This document shows, in pieces, positions 31,914 to 41,404 of a stretch of DNA of 64,000 nucleotides. The position numbers and the translations under genes were made by a program. A model generated the notes under the pieces. That model saw only the letters and a program-made list of their open reading frames with translations, ran no database searches and was not told the origin of the DNA. Position 1 is the stretch's first letter; every line of letters starts with the position of its first letter. Source of the DNA: SZUA-36 sp963774415 (GTDB lineage Bacteria; Pseudomonadota; Gammaproteobacteria; Xanthomonadales; SZUA-36); NCBI GenBank assembly GCA_963774415.1, contig CAVZEU010000007.1, positions 62,001 through 126,000 on the forward strand, in the 5' to 3' direction.

Positions 31914-33122
31914 TCAGTAATCCGCCGGCGGGGTCGCGTTCACCCGGGCCGGCGTCCAGAACGGCTTGTCCCTGACGGCGGCCCGCACGACCTTGCGGTA
32001 GGGGCGGCATTCCTTCTGGAAATAGATTTCCACCCAGACGTCCCGGCCAAGGTACTCCGTTTCCACCATCGCCAGGGCGATATTGGCCTTGACCACCGGC
32101 GACCACATGGCGGAGGTGACGTAGCCGATGGTCTTCGAGCAACGCTCGTTGTTGTAGAGGATCGCCTCCTCGGCAACCTTGTTGCCCGGGATATCCAGGC
32201 GGGTCAGCCGGTAGCGGGAGCCGTTCCGTTTTTCATCCAGCAGGGCCTGCCGGCCGTTGAAATGCGGCTTGTCGAAATCCACCAGCCAGCCCAGGTTCAG
32301 CTCGAGCGGGGACTGGTCATGCCGGTGATTGACGGTCTTGAGCGCCTCGTGGAATTCCATGTCCGGCATGATGAGCCCGGCTTCCAGCCGCGCCATGTTG
32401 GTGGCCTCCTCGCCGAACGGCTGAATGCCGTAATCGGCCCCGGCCGCGTATAGTTCGTCCCACAAATCCAGCGCCAGTTCGGGACGCACCCAGAGTTCAT
32501 AACCCAGGTCGCCGGTAAACCCGGTGCGCGACACCATCAGCGAATCGCCATGGAACGGAAAATGACGGATTTCGAAACGTTTCGCCTGCTCGATATCCGT
32601 AAGCCCCATCTTTTTCAACACGGCGCACGAGGTGGGCCCTTGCAGGGCCAGCGCCGCGATGTCGTCGGAGACGTCGGTGACCGTGACGTCGTCGAAACCG
32701 AAGCTCGCCATCCTCAGCCACGCAACGCACGGGCTGCCGCAGGTCAGCATGAACTTGTCTTCGGCCAGGCGGAAGATGGTGCCGTCGTCCACCACGCGCC
32801 CCTCATCGGTACACCACACCACGTAGAAGACCCGGTTGAGCGGCTGCCTGGATATGTCGCGGGTGACCATGCGGTTCAGCATGGCTTCGGCGTCCGGGCC
32901 CTCGACGTGGTACTTCTGCATCGGGCAGATATCGTAGGTGCCGCACAGGTTGCGGATGCAGAAGTACTCGAAACCCGGCTCGTAATAACAGTCGGCGAAC
33001 TTGTAGCCGTTCCAGGCGGACCAGGCCCCGCGAACGTTGAGGGCCTTCTCGCGCGGGTGGAAATGCGAACGCTTGAGGCGCTCAGCGGTGAAATCCCCGG
33101 TTTCGAGATCGTGTTTGCTCAT
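31914..33122 (-). CDS. GcvT-like aminomethyltransferase family protein
   Basis: 402 residues of the glycine cleavage T protein / DMSP demethylase (DmdA) / YgfZ fold. Typical parts: PMQKYHVEGPDAEAMLNRMVTRDI (domain 1), GRVVDDGTIFRLAEDKFML, LALQGPTSCAVLKKM, VSRTGFTGDLGYELWV (substrate Asp/Glu region) and ARLEAGLIMPDMEF. The C-terminal barrel has KTIGYVTSAMWSPVVKANIALAMV. Such proteins transfer one-carbon units to tetrahydrofolate. It is the last gene of a tight minus-strand operon (3-bp gap to the upstream flavoprotein). Confidence 0.9.
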   Translation of the reverse strand: MSKHDLETGDFTAERLKRSHFHPREKALNVRGAWSAWNGYKFADCYYEPGFEYFCIRNLCGTYDICPMQKYHVEGPDAEAMLNRMVTRDISRQPLNRVFYVVWCTDEGRVVDDGTIFRLAEDKFMLTCGSPCVAWLRMASFGFDDVTVTDVSDDIAALALQGPTSCAVLKKMGLTDIEQAKRFEIRHFPFHGDSLMVSRTGFTGDLGYELWVRPELALDLWDELYAAGADYGIQPFGEEATNMARLEAGLIMPDMEFHEALKTVNHRHDQSPLELNLGWLVDFDKPHFNGRQALLDEKRNGSRYRLTRLDIPGNKVAEEAILYNNERCSKTIGYVTSAMWSPVVKANIALAMVETEYLGRDVWVEIYFQKECRPYRKVVRAAVRDKPFWTPARVNATPPADY

Positions 33123-33125
33123 CGT

Positions 33126-34745
33126 CTATTCGTCGTAAAAATCATCAGGGGGCACGGTGTTCGGCCGCCGCAGGTCCCGCAGAATCTCCCGGGCCGCGTT
33201 GGCGCCGCAGGCCGAGGAGACGCCGCCGCCGGGATGGGTCGACGAGCCGCACATGTACAGGTTCTTCACCGGCATGCGGTATTGCGCGTACCCCGGGAAG
33301 GGACGGTTGAAGAACAACTGGTCGATGGTCAACTCGCCCTGGAAGATATTGCCTTCGGTCAAGCCGACCTTCTGTTCCAGTTCGAAGGGCGTGTTGACTT
33401 CCACGTGCACGATCAGGTCGCTGAAGCCGGGGCTGTAGCGTTCGATCTTGTCGATCACCGCCTGGCCAAAGGCATCCCGTTTCTCCGGCGTCCACGGCCC
33501 GTCGGCGAGCTGTGGCGGGCAATACTGAATGAAGTTCGACATCCAGTGCTTGCCGGCCGGCGCCACCGTCGGGTCCCACGCGGAGGGGATGACCGATTCG
33601 ACGAAAGGATCGTCCGACCAGCGGCCGTGCTTCCAGCAGTCGTAGGCGCGTTCCAGGGTCTGAAGGGAACCGGTAAAATTCATGCCGCCGCGGTCGACGT
33701 AGCGGTTGTTCGGCACGCCGTTGAACTTCGGCAGCCCGGAAAGGGCGATATTGACTTTACCGGAAGAACCCCGCGTCCTGAAATTCATCGCCTTGCGGTA
33801 GATCTCGTCAGGCACGTCTTCCCGCTCCATGATGCGGGTGAAGGTTCTCTTGGCGTCCAGGTTCGAGACCACGATTCGGCCGCGGATTTCATCGCCGTTG
33901 GCCAGCAGAACGCCGTTGGCCTTGCCGTTTTTGACCAGAATCTTCGCCACCTCGGCCTCGGTCCGGATTTCCCCGCCGTGTTCCTTCACGGCTCCGGCAA
34001 TGGCGGCCGAAATCGCACCCATGCCGCCCCGGGCCAGGCCCCAGGCGCCGATGTTACCGTCCACGTCGCCCATTACGTGGTGCAACAGGACGTAGGCCGA
34101 GCCCGGCGAATAGACGCCCAGCGCCGTGCCGATGATGCCGGGCGTTGCCATGGCCGCCTTCACCAGGTCGTTCTCGAAATAGTCCTCCAGGAACTCGGCT
34201 GCGCTCATCGTGAAAAACCGCACGTACTCGTAGATTTCACGTTCGCCCAGTTTCCAGAACTCCCTGGCCAAGAACAGCATTTCGCTGACATCGCGCGGTT
34301 TCAGGGACGTCGGGTCGGGCGCGGTACGCAACAGGGTCTTGCGGATCAACTGCGCATACCGGGTCAGGTCGGCCTGGAAGCGGTGCATGGCGTCGGCATC
34401 GTGGGGCGAATGCCGCCGCAGTTCCAGTGCGGCCACCTCTTCGTCAACATAATCGATCAGTGTGCGCCCGTCGTCGGCGAAATTGACGGTCGACAAATAC
34501 GGGACGAGGACCAGTCCGTGCCGGGTCAGGTTGAGATCGCGGTGAATGGCCTGGCGCATCATGCTGCACACGTAGGAATAGTTCGAGTAAGTCCAGCCCT
34601 CGTGCAGTTGCCGTGACATGGCGGCGCCGCCAACGGCGTCGTTCCGTTCCAGCACCACGACGTCGAGACCGGACTTGGCCAGGTAGGCGGCATTGGTCAG
34701 GCCATTGTGGCCGCCGCCGATGATGATCGCGTCATAGGTCTTCAT
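33126..34745 (-). CDS. phytoene dehydrogenase/PYROXD2-like FAD oxidoreductase
   Basis: 539 residues from the ATG at 34745, overlapping the upstream stop (ATGA). N-terminal GGGHNGLTNAAYLAKSG binds FAD, with LERNDAVGGAAMS as the second contact; C-terminal GSSTHPGGGVSSACGANAARE is the family end motif. Length and motifs fit the CrtI-like PYROXD2 group, not true carotenoid desaturases. The substrate is unknown. It works within a block of two such oxidoreductases and a GcvT-like protein, suggesting oxidative demethylation or dehydrogenation followed by one-carbon transfer. Confidence 0.9.
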   Translation of the reverse strand: MKTYDAIIIGGGHNGLTNAAYLAKSGLDVVVLERNDAVGGAAMSRQLHEGWTYSNYSYVCSMMRQAIHRDLNLTRHGLVLVPYLSTVNFADDGRTLIDYVDEEVAALELRRHSPHDADAMHRFQADLTRYAQLIRKTLLRTAPDPTSLKPRDVSEMLFLAREFWKLGEREIYEYVRFFTMSAAEFLEDYFENDLVKAAMATPGIIGTALGVYSPGSAYVLLHHVMGDVDGNIGAWGLARGGMGAISAAIAGAVKEHGGEIRTEAEVAKILVKNGKANGVLLANGDEIRGRIVVSNLDAKRTFTRIMEREDVPDEIYRKAMNFRTRGSSGKVNIALSGLPKFNGVPNNRYVDRGGMNFTGSLQTLERAYDCWKHGRWSDDPFVESVIPSAWDPTVAPAGKHWMSNFIQYCPPQLADGPWTPEKRDAFGQAVIDKIERYSPGFSDLIVHVEVNTPFELEQKVGLTEGNIFQGELTIDQLFFNRPFPGYAQYRMPVKNLYMCGSSTHPGGGVSSACGANAAREILRDLRRPNTVPPDDFYDE

Positions 34746-36268
34746 CGCAGGATCTCGCGCGCGGCATTGAAGCCCGGCGCCCCGGTCAGGTCCCCGCCCG
34801 GGTGACAGCCGGCGCCACACAGGTACAGGCCGGGGACCGGCGTCGTGTATTGTGCCGCCTCGTAGGTGGGCCGCATCATCAGCATCTGGTCGATCGCCAT
34901 CTCGCCGTGGTGCCAGTGACCGCCGCTCACGCGGTAAATGCGTTCTATGTCGGGCGGCGCGAGCAGCTCGCTGCCGACGATGGCCTCGCGCAGGCCGGGG
35001 GCGTAGGCCTCCATTTGGGCGACGGCTTTCTCGGTCGTCGCGGCGCGGCTGGCCTCGTTCCAGCCCCCCTCGAGATCGTACGGCGCGTACAGCACGTGCG
35101 CCGAAAGGACGTGGTGGCCCGGCGGGGCCAGGGCAGCATCCGACACGCTCGGCAGCGTGATCTCCATCACCGGCTGCTCCGGGCAGTGACCATACTTGGC
35201 ATCGTCAAAGGCAAACTCGATGGCGTCGAGTCCCGGCGCGATGAGCATGCGGGCCGGGGTCGGACCGGCACCGCCAAAATCCGGCAAGCGGTCCAGCGCC
35301 AGGTGCAGCTTGGCAACGTTTCCCTTGCAACGCAGCCGCCTGATGCGGTTGCTGAAACCAATCTCGAGGTGCCGGGTGCCCAGCAACTTCAGGAACGTGG
35401 TGCGCGGGTCCGCGGAGGAGATGACATGGTCCGCCTGCAGCGTCTGCCCGCTCGCCACTTCCACGCCGGTGACGCGGAGCCCGGAGGCGTCGCCACGTAC
35501 GATAATGCGCTGCACCTCAGCGCCGGTGCGGATCTCTACCCCCGCGTCCCGGGCGGCCGCTTCCAGCGCACCCACCAGGTTCGCCGGCGTGCAGGCAACG
35601 GTGCCGCTCGCCAGCCGGTACAGCAGCGGCAACACCGCGTTGTTCGGTGACCGGGGGGCCAATTGTGATCCGATCAGCCCGTCCCAGCTCAGCAGGGCTT
35701 TGAGACGATCCGATTCGAAATGCTCGTCCAGCAACTCGCGCATCGGCAACGATACGATACGCATGAACTCGCGCATATCGGCCTTGCCCAGGCGCCTGAG
35801 GTTCAACCCCATGTGAGCCAGGGTCAGCAGGTCGCGTGCTCCGCCGGGCGCTATTCGCGGGATGGTCTTGAGCCAGAACGGCTCCAGCGCCCCGGCGAAG
35901 CGCTGCATGCGCTTGCGGTAAGCGGCGAACGCATCACGGTCAGCGGTGCCCGCGCCCTCGAGCGAATCGCCGTCGACCACGATGGGCTCGCCCGCCGGCG
36001 AGAGCGCGATCAGCCGCCGGGCGTCAGCGGCGGCAATCAAACCGTGGGATTCGAGGCGCAGCTCGTCGGCCACCGCTTTGCGAAAGCGGCTGACCGTGTG
36101 GGCGACGGGCGCCCGGTAACCGGGGTGGAATTCCCGGTTGGCCGCCAGGCCGCCGAGCGCCGCCGAGGATTCGAGCAGCAGGACGCGCCGGCCGGCCCTG
36201 GCCAGCAGGGTCGCGCACACCAGGCCGTTGTGCCCGGCGCCGATTACGATGGAGTCGGTTTTCGCCAT
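34742..36268 (-). CDS. second phytoene dehydrogenase-like FAD oxidoreductase
   Basis: 508 residues, related to but distinct from its downstream neighbour. FAD motif GAGHNGLVCATLLARAGRRVLLLESSAALGG; end motif CGAGCHPGGDLTGAPGFNAARE. It overlaps the next gene by 4 bp and is the first gene of the cluster 36268-31914. Two tandem paralogues of this type usually act as a heteromeric enzyme or on successive intermediates (inference). Confidence 0.9.
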   Translation of the reverse strand: MAKTDSIVIGAGHNGLVCATLLARAGRRVLLLESSAALGGLAANREFHPGYRAPVAHTVSRFRKAVADELRLESHGLIAAADARRLIALSPAGEPIVVDGDSLEGAGTADRDAFAAYRKRMQRFAGALEPFWLKTIPRIAPGGARDLLTLAHMGLNLRRLGKADMREFMRIVSLPMRELLDEHFESDRLKALLSWDGLIGSQLAPRSPNNAVLPLLYRLASGTVACTPANLVGALEAAARDAGVEIRTGAEVQRIIVRGDASGLRVTGVEVASGQTLQADHVISSADPRTTFLKLLGTRHLEIGFSNRIRRLRCKGNVAKLHLALDRLPDFGGAGPTPARMLIAPGLDAIEFAFDDAKYGHCPEQPVMEITLPSVSDAALAPPGHHVLSAHVLYAPYDLEGGWNEASRAATTEKAVAQMEAYAPGLREAIVGSELLAPPDIERIYRVSGGHWHHGEMAIDQMLMMRPTYEAAQYTTPVPGLYLCGAGCHPGGDLTGAPGFNAAREILR

Positions 36269-36586
36269 CCCGTCACCGCCTGCCGCTGCAGGCCGGCGCC
36301 GACAATCTTCTTGCGTCTTGCCCGGCTGCGGCCACCAGCGCGCACGGCTGCAGCGATCGTGTCGTGCCGTGGAGCCCGCATTCGCAGTGTCCGCTGATCA
36401 ATTGTCCGGCCTCCCCGTCATTGCGACCGCCCCGCGGTCTGCCGCCATTGGCATCGCTGCCGATGCCCATCTTACTGACAGGCCGGGGATGGAGGTCTCC
36501 GCGCCTACAGGCGAAGATACCGATGATCGCCTTGCCAGCCGAAAAATCGGCCTCAGGAAGCCTGACCCAAACCGCGTGAACAGGCC
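36269..36586. other. 318-bp gap between the oxidoreductase operon and the AraC-type gene
   Basis: GC-rich sequence without a gene I can support. It should hold the promoter of the oxidoreductase operon and the 3' end of the SnoaL-AraC gene; no strong -10/-35 pair or T-tailed hairpin stands out. Confidence 0.35.
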
Positions 36587-37339
36587 CTAATTGCGCTTGC
36601 TCAGGTGGTCCAGGCGGTAGCGGGCCGGTGAGACCCCGACGCGCTTCTTGAACGCGGAATAGAACGTGGAATTGGAATTGAATCCCGCACTGAAGGCAAT
36701 GTCGAGAATCGGTACATCCCGGCGCTCGGGTTGCTTCAGCAATTCCCTGGCATGCGCGATGCGATAGCGATTGAGGTAATCGAAGAAACTCGTGCCGAAA
36801 CCCTGGTTGATCACCTGGGACAGGTGATTGACGGAACAGCCGACGAGTTGCGCCAGCTTCGGCAAGCTCAGGTCGGGCTGCAGGTAAGCCTGCCGCCTTT
36901 GCATGATCCGCTGCAGCCGCTGCCTGTTTCTTTGCAATTGTTCGCCGGACAAGCCCGATTTCGCATACCTGCCCGCTTTCGCGCACACGGGGAGGTCGTA
37001 GTAGTCGGTAATGGCGACGGCCCTGTCACCATCCCAAGTGACGAATTCCGCGCCGCGGTAGGTCGCCGGCACGCCGCGTGCCCGGCCCTCCACGGGAACG
37101 AACCGGTACTGGAAGGCGATGGTGTCATCCGTTTCCACGATGTTGCCGACCAGTTCGTAGCGGTGCCAGTGCTGGTTGAAGAACTCCCGCAGCCTGCCGA
37201 CGAGTTGCGCACGTGAACGAACGGCATGCTCCGGCACATCGTTATAGATGCCGCCCGGGGCCAGATGGTCGGCGATGCCTTTCGGATCGTGATGATTCCA
37301 GGCATCGAAATAACTATGTATAAATTCCTGCGTTTGCAT
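36587..37339 (-). CDS. AraC family regulator with an N-terminal SnoaL/NTF2-like domain
   Basis: 250 residues. The first 115 (EFIHSYFDAWNHHDPKGIADHLAPGGIYND, then VTWDGDRAVAITDYYD) follow the SnoaL-like polyketide cyclase / NTF2 pattern, normally a stand-alone small-molecule binding fold. Residues about 140-245 are an AraC double HTH (LSLPKLAQLVGCSVNHLSQVINQGFG, DVPILDIAFSAGFNSNSTFYSAFKKRVGVSPARYR). The usual AraC sensor (cupin) is replaced by the SnoaL domain. It sits between the oxidoreductase block and the dimethylglycine-dehydrogenase-like gene, both on the same strand, and probably controls them. Confidence 0.88.
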   Translation of the reverse strand: MQTQEFIHSYFDAWNHHDPKGIADHLAPGGIYNDVPEHAVRSRAQLVGRLREFFNQHWHRYELVGNIVETDDTIAFQYRFVPVEGRARGVPATYRGAEFVTWDGDRAVAITDYYDLPVCAKAGRYAKSGLSGEQLQRNRQRLQRIMQRRQAYLQPDLSLPKLAQLVGCSVNHLSQVINQGFGTSFFDYLNRYRIAHARELLKQPERRDVPILDIAFSAGFNSNSTFYSAFKKRVGVSPARYRLDHLSKRN

Positions 37340-37964
37340 TCGCGCCGCCCCCGCCTTTCGGATGGCCGATACCTGCCCAATTTATAGCACGCCTGACGTT
37401 TGGGGTCACGGCAAGCGGGTGCTGGCTGTGAATTCCAGCAAGCTTGTATACGTGAGTCACTTTTTGGATAAGGCTTCATTTCGTTTGCAACGTCGGCCCA
37501 TAACAAGGGGCTGGCGGTTGCCCGTGGGCGGGACACGCTCAAGCCGTCCTGGGCGCTCGGCATCCGTTCCCGACGGATGCACGGTCCCGTCCACAGGCAA
37601 CTGCCATCCCCTTCCATACTGCATGGGAGATTCGACGCCTGAACCGATGCGCGCACGCGCCGGCTGTTCAGTTCGGGTGACCTGGAAGCGCCGCACAGGT
37701 GCCTCGTTCAGGGGCGTCATGGGCAGGGACGCCCATGACAGGCCGCCCAGGGCAGGATGGCCCTGTGTGGCCGGCCCAGTCAGAACGTGGCGCCCGTGCG
37801 GGCAGCCCGCAGGGCCGCTGTCTCGGGGACACGAACTGAACAGCCGGCGGGTAATGCGGCTCAAAAACTCACGTTTTGTTACCGACCTTGCTGCAATTCA
37901 CAGATACCGCGAATATTGCATGAGTGTTCGGGATGCGAGGACAGGTCAGGTGTCATTGTTCGGG
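37340..37964. other. 625-bp gap without a supported gene
   Basis: No frame here has a family match or a credible start with Shine-Dalgarno. Short self-complementary stretches rich in GGCCC/GGGCC occur near 37730-37830 but none has a T tract. It separates the SnoaL-AraC gene from the end of the dimethylglycine-dehydrogenase-like gene. Confidence 0.35.
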
Positions 37965-40421
37965 CTAGGACCTGACGCGTTTCATGCCGGGGTCGTACAG
38001 GGGCGCCGCAGATACCCTGGCCGGATAGGTTTCGCCGGCGACAGCCACGGCCCAGTCACCCTCCTCGAGGTAGGCCCGGTCGACGGTCTCGCCCTCGATC
38101 ATGGCCAGGCCGACCGCTCCGCCCAGCGTGTGGCCGTAGGATGCCGCGCGCACGTCACCGACCGGCACGCCGTCACGCAGCACGATTTCGGAATGCACCA
38201 TCAGCGGTTGCGGGTCGTCGAGGAGAACCTGCACGAGCCGCCGTGTGCGGCGGCCGGCAGCCTTACGCTCGATGCATGCCTGTTTGCCGATGAAATCGCT
38301 TTCCTTGTCCAGGCGGATGAACATTCCCAACCCGGTGCTGTAAGGGTCGTCGGTGTTGTCTATATCGTGCCCGTAGTCCCGGTAGCCTTTTTCCAGCCGC
38401 AGGCTTCCCAGGGCCTTGAGACCGGCGTGCCGCAAGCCGAATTCCCCGCCGGCCTGGACGATTCGGTCGTACACGTGCAGCGCCTGTTCGGCGGGGATGT
38501 TCAGCTCGTACCCCAATTCGCCGACATAGGTGATGCGCGCGCAGAGGGCGCGGGCGAGGCCGATGTCGATCTCGCGGACCGTGCGAAACGGATACGCCTC
38601 GTTTGCCAGGTCGACGCTCGTCAATGATTGCAGCAGTTCGCGCGATTTCGGACCCTGGACGTTCAACTGCCCGTAGCTCGATGTCACGTCCGTGACGAAC
38701 ACGTTCAGGTCATCAGTTATATGCCGCTTCATCCAGGTCTCGGTGTGGCGGTGGGCCACGTCCGAGGTAATGACCATGAAACGCGCCTCGTCGAGCTTGG
38801 TCACGGTCAGGTCGGCTTCGATCAGGCCAGCCTCGTTCAACCACTGGGTGTACGTGATCCGCCCCGGTTCGCCGTTCACCTCGTTCGCCGAGAGGTAATT
38901 CAGGAAGGCCCCGGCATCCCTCCCCTGCACCAGGAATTTGCCCATGAAGGTCATGTCCATGACGATCACGTCCTCACGGCAGGCGCGGTGCTCGGCCTGC
39001 CACCAGGGGAACCACGCCGGCCGGCCCCAGGTCAGCTCCCCGGCCTCCGGTTCGTGGCCTTCCGGCGCGTACCAACCGGGGGATTCCCAGCCGCTGACAT
39101 CCCTGAAATGGGCGCGTTGCGCGGCCAGGCGCTCGTGGAAGGGCGATTTGCGGGCGCCGCGGGCCGTACGCGGGGAACGGTCCGGATAATGGCATGCGTA
39201 AACCAGCCCGAGGGATTCCAGGGCCCGTTGCCGGCGGTACTCCGGGTTGCACTGGTAGCGGCGGAAGCGGTCGATGTTGATCGCGGTGACGTCGACGTCG
39301 GGACGGCCGTTGAGTATCCAGTGCGCCATCACCCGGCCGTAGCCGCCGCCGGTGATGATGCCCACGGAGTTCAGCCCGGCGGCCACGAAGTAGTTGCGCA
39401 GTTCCGGCGCCTCGCCGATTACCGGTGCCAGGTCGGGCGTGAAGCTCTCCGGCCCGCAGAAGAACTTGCGGATTCCGCTATTCATGGCAACGGGAACCCG
39501 GCTCATCGCTTTCTCGAGAAACGGCGTCATTCGGTCCCAGTCCGGCGGCAATTCGGCAAACGACGAGTCCTCCGGGATGCCGCCGACCTTCCAGGGCGCG
39601 CATTCGGGTTCGAACAGGCCGATCATCAGCCCGCCGGTCTCTTCCCGGAAATACCCGTAGACCGAGGGGTCTTCGAGGATCGGCATATCGCCCGTGACGC
39701 CGTCGATCGCCTCGGTGATCAGATAATAGTGTTCCGCGGCCTGGTTCGGAATGGTCACGCCCGATTGTTCGCCGAGCTGCCGCGCCCACATGCCGCCGCA
39801 GTTGACCACCACCTCGCAGCGAATGTCGCCCTGGTCGGTGCGCACGCCCGTGACCGTACCGTTGTGCGTCAGCACGTCCCGTACCGGCGTGTTCTGGATG
39901 ATCCGCGCGCCCTTCGAACGCGCACCGGCGGCAATGGCCATCGTCACGTCGACCGGGTTGATGCGGCCGTCGTTCCGGGCGTAAAAACCGGCGCGGATGT
40001 CCGTCACGTCGGCGAGCGGGAACAGTTCCTTGACTTCGCCCGGGGAGATTTCCTCGACGTCGATGCCGTGCAGCCGGTTGAAGGCCATGATGCGCCGATA
40101 TTCTTCCAGCCGGTCCGCGTCCGCCGCGAGTTCGATGAAGCCACAGGCCCTGAACCCCGTCTGCAGTCCGGTCTCCGCTTCCAGGCGCCGGTAGAATTCC
40201 ATCGAGTGCTTGCGAATCCCTATCAGAGTTTCCGACCCGGACCCGAAGGTGGTCATCAGGCCCGCCGCGTGCCAGGTGGTGCCTGAGGTGAGTTGGTCCC
40301 GCTCCAGCACGACGACGTCCCGGCAACCCATCTCCGCCAGGTGATAGGCGACCGAGCAGCCGATGATTCCGCCGCCGATAACGACGACCCGTGCCTGTTC
40401 CGGCAGATTGGTTCCTGGCAT
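37965..40421 (-). CDS. dimethylglycine/sarcosine dehydrogenase-like flavoprotein (DAO + GcvT domains)
   Basis: 818 residues in the standard two-part layout. Residues 1-400: FAD-dependent DAO domain (VVVIGGGIIGCSVAYHLAEMG; TSGTTWHAAGL near the His that binds FAD in this family; GLNSVGIITGGGYGRVMAHWI). Residues about 470-818: GcvT folate-binding domain (MTFMGKFLVQGRDAGAFLNYLS, TYVGELGYELNIP, LGSLRLEKGYRDYG, C-terminal barrel). It oxidatively demethylates an N-methyl substrate and passes formaldehyde units to tetrahydrofolate. The substrate could be dimethylglycine, sarcosine or a relative; specificity is not readable. It fits the GcvT-like gene in the neighbouring block. Confidence 0.92.
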   Translation of the reverse strand: MPGTNLPEQARVVVIGGGIIGCSVAYHLAEMGCRDVVVLERDQLTSGTTWHAAGLMTTFGSGSETLIGIRKHSMEFYRRLEAETGLQTGFRACGFIELAADADRLEEYRRIMAFNRLHGIDVEEISPGEVKELFPLADVTDIRAGFYARNDGRINPVDVTMAIAAGARSKGARIIQNTPVRDVLTHNGTVTGVRTDQGDIRCEVVVNCGGMWARQLGEQSGVTIPNQAAEHYYLITEAIDGVTGDMPILEDPSVYGYFREETGGLMIGLFEPECAPWKVGGIPEDSSFAELPPDWDRMTPFLEKAMSRVPVAMNSGIRKFFCGPESFTPDLAPVIGEAPELRNYFVAAGLNSVGIITGGGYGRVMAHWILNGRPDVDVTAINIDRFRRYQCNPEYRRQRALESLGLVYACHYPDRSPRTARGARKSPFHERLAAQRAHFRDVSGWESPGWYAPEGHEPEAGELTWGRPAWFPWWQAEHRACREDVIVMDMTFMGKFLVQGRDAGAFLNYLSANEVNGEPGRITYTQWLNEAGLIEADLTVTKLDEARFMVITSDVAHRHTETWMKRHITDDLNVFVTDVTSSYGQLNVQGPKSRELLQSLTSVDLANEAYPFRTVREIDIGLARALCARITYVGELGYELNIPAEQALHVYDRIVQAGGEFGLRHAGLKALGSLRLEKGYRDYGHDIDNTDDPYSTGLGMFIRLDKESDFIGKQACIERKAAGRRTRRLVQVLLDDPQPLMVHSEIVLRDGVPVGDVRAASYGHTLGGAVGLAMIEGETVDRAYLEEGDWAVAVAGETYPARVSAAPLYDPGMKRVRS

Positions 40422-40704
40422 TTGGCTTATCTTCCCGGCGAAGTTTCAAGCAAATCCGGTGCGCCCGGTATCATTGCACAATTGGCGAGCACACGTCCGG
40501 TTTACCGACAATATTCGTGTCCCGCCAAAGCGCCCCAGTTGAGGCCAAAACCCTCACGCTTGCAGCTGAACGCCACCAGGCGCGCGCGGCGGCAGCCATT
40601 GTATCCAACCGGCAGAACCCGTCCTCCGGCAATCCAAAGATCCAGCATTCCTCGAATACCTGGTGCACAAAACCCGGGAAGTGGCGGCCTTATCTACCCA
40701 ACCG

Positions 40705-40908
40705 TCACCCCTCACCCTGCCCCGGCCGAAAAATTTCCTCGATGCTGAGGCCGAACACGGCGGCGATGCGGAAAGCCAGCGGCAGGCCGGGGTCGTACTT
40801 GCCGGTCTCGATGGCGTTCACCGTCTGCCGCGAGACCTGCAATTCATCGGCCAGCCTGGCCTGGGTCCAGTCGCGCTCGGCGCGCAAAACTTTCAGCCGG
40901 TTGTTCAC
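40705..40908 (-). CDS. XRE-type small HTH regulator
   Basis: 67 residues, almost only HTH: LRAERDWTQARLADELQVSRQTVNAIETGKYDPGLPLAFRIAAVFGLSIEEIF. This is the YozG/Cro-type mini-regulator found next to small membrane proteins. Its start overlaps the upstream membrane-protein stop by 4 bp, so both are on one transcript, probably autorepressed through the palindrome at 41418-41434. Confidence 0.93.
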   Translation of the reverse strand: MNNRLKVLRAERDWTQARLADELQVSRQTVNAIETGKYDPGLPLAFRIAAVFGLSIEEIFRPGQGEG

Positions 40909-41360
40909 GCGTAGCGCCTCGCGCCGGCCCAGGTACCGGCCAGGTAACCAGCCACCATGAGCAGCAGCAGGTCGGCGAGGTCGAAACGATGGCCGGTCGC
41001 GCGCGTAATCAGCGCCAAGGTGAAGTTGCCGACCAGGGCTGCCGCGAATCCCAGCGCCAGCGCTTCGGTCTGGATCTTGCGCAGCAGCTCGTCAGCCTCG
41101 CGGATAAAGCGCGCATAGGCGCGCATGGCCAGTACGCCCAGCCCGGTGGACACGGCAATTGCCAGCCACGTGAACACCCGGTTTTCCAACATGCCGTGCT
41201 GGATCAGCTGCCGCACACCCACGCTACTGAGTACCCAGCCAAACAGCCACGCGTTGGCAAGCCAAACGTTACGGCGGTCACGCTCGGTCATGTCGCGGCA
41301 ATTTGCAAAAAACCGCCCCAGTGCCCCCGCCCGGGAGCGAGTGTTTTCAGGTTCCTTCAT
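40905..41360 (-). CDS. small membrane protein paired with the XRE regulator
   Basis: 151 residues from the ATG at 41360, which has AAGGAAC 6 nt upstream; earlier ATGs at 41378 and 41399 lie at or before the predicted transcription start and are not used. Four hydrophobic helices (AWLFGWVLSSVGVRQL, VFTWLAIAVSTGLGVLAM, ALALGFAAALVGNFTLALI, LLLLMVAGYLAGTWAG). No named family with certainty; two-gene HTH + membrane protein cassettes of this kind are common. Function unknown. Confidence 0.75.
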   Translation of the reverse strand: MKEPENTRSRAGALGRFFANCRDMTERDRRNVWLANAWLFGWVLSSVGVRQLIQHGMLENRVFTWLAIAVSTGLGVLAMRAYARFIREADELLRKIQTEALALGFAAALVGNFTLALITRATGHRFDLADLLLLMVAGYLAGTWAGARRYA

Positions 41361-41404
41361 GTCAAGTTCCTTGTTCATAATGTAAAGCTTGGTTGACATC
41401 GCAA

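Noticed and set aside
32550..34616. 688-codon plus-strand open frame antisense to the flavoprotein genes
   Set aside because: High G+C produces long antisense frames; residues are His/Arg/Gly-rich without any motif, and the opposite strand has clear domains.
38628..40286. 552-codon plus-strand frame opposite the DMGDH-like gene
   Set aside because: Antisense shadow with biased composition, no motif or Shine-Dalgarno.
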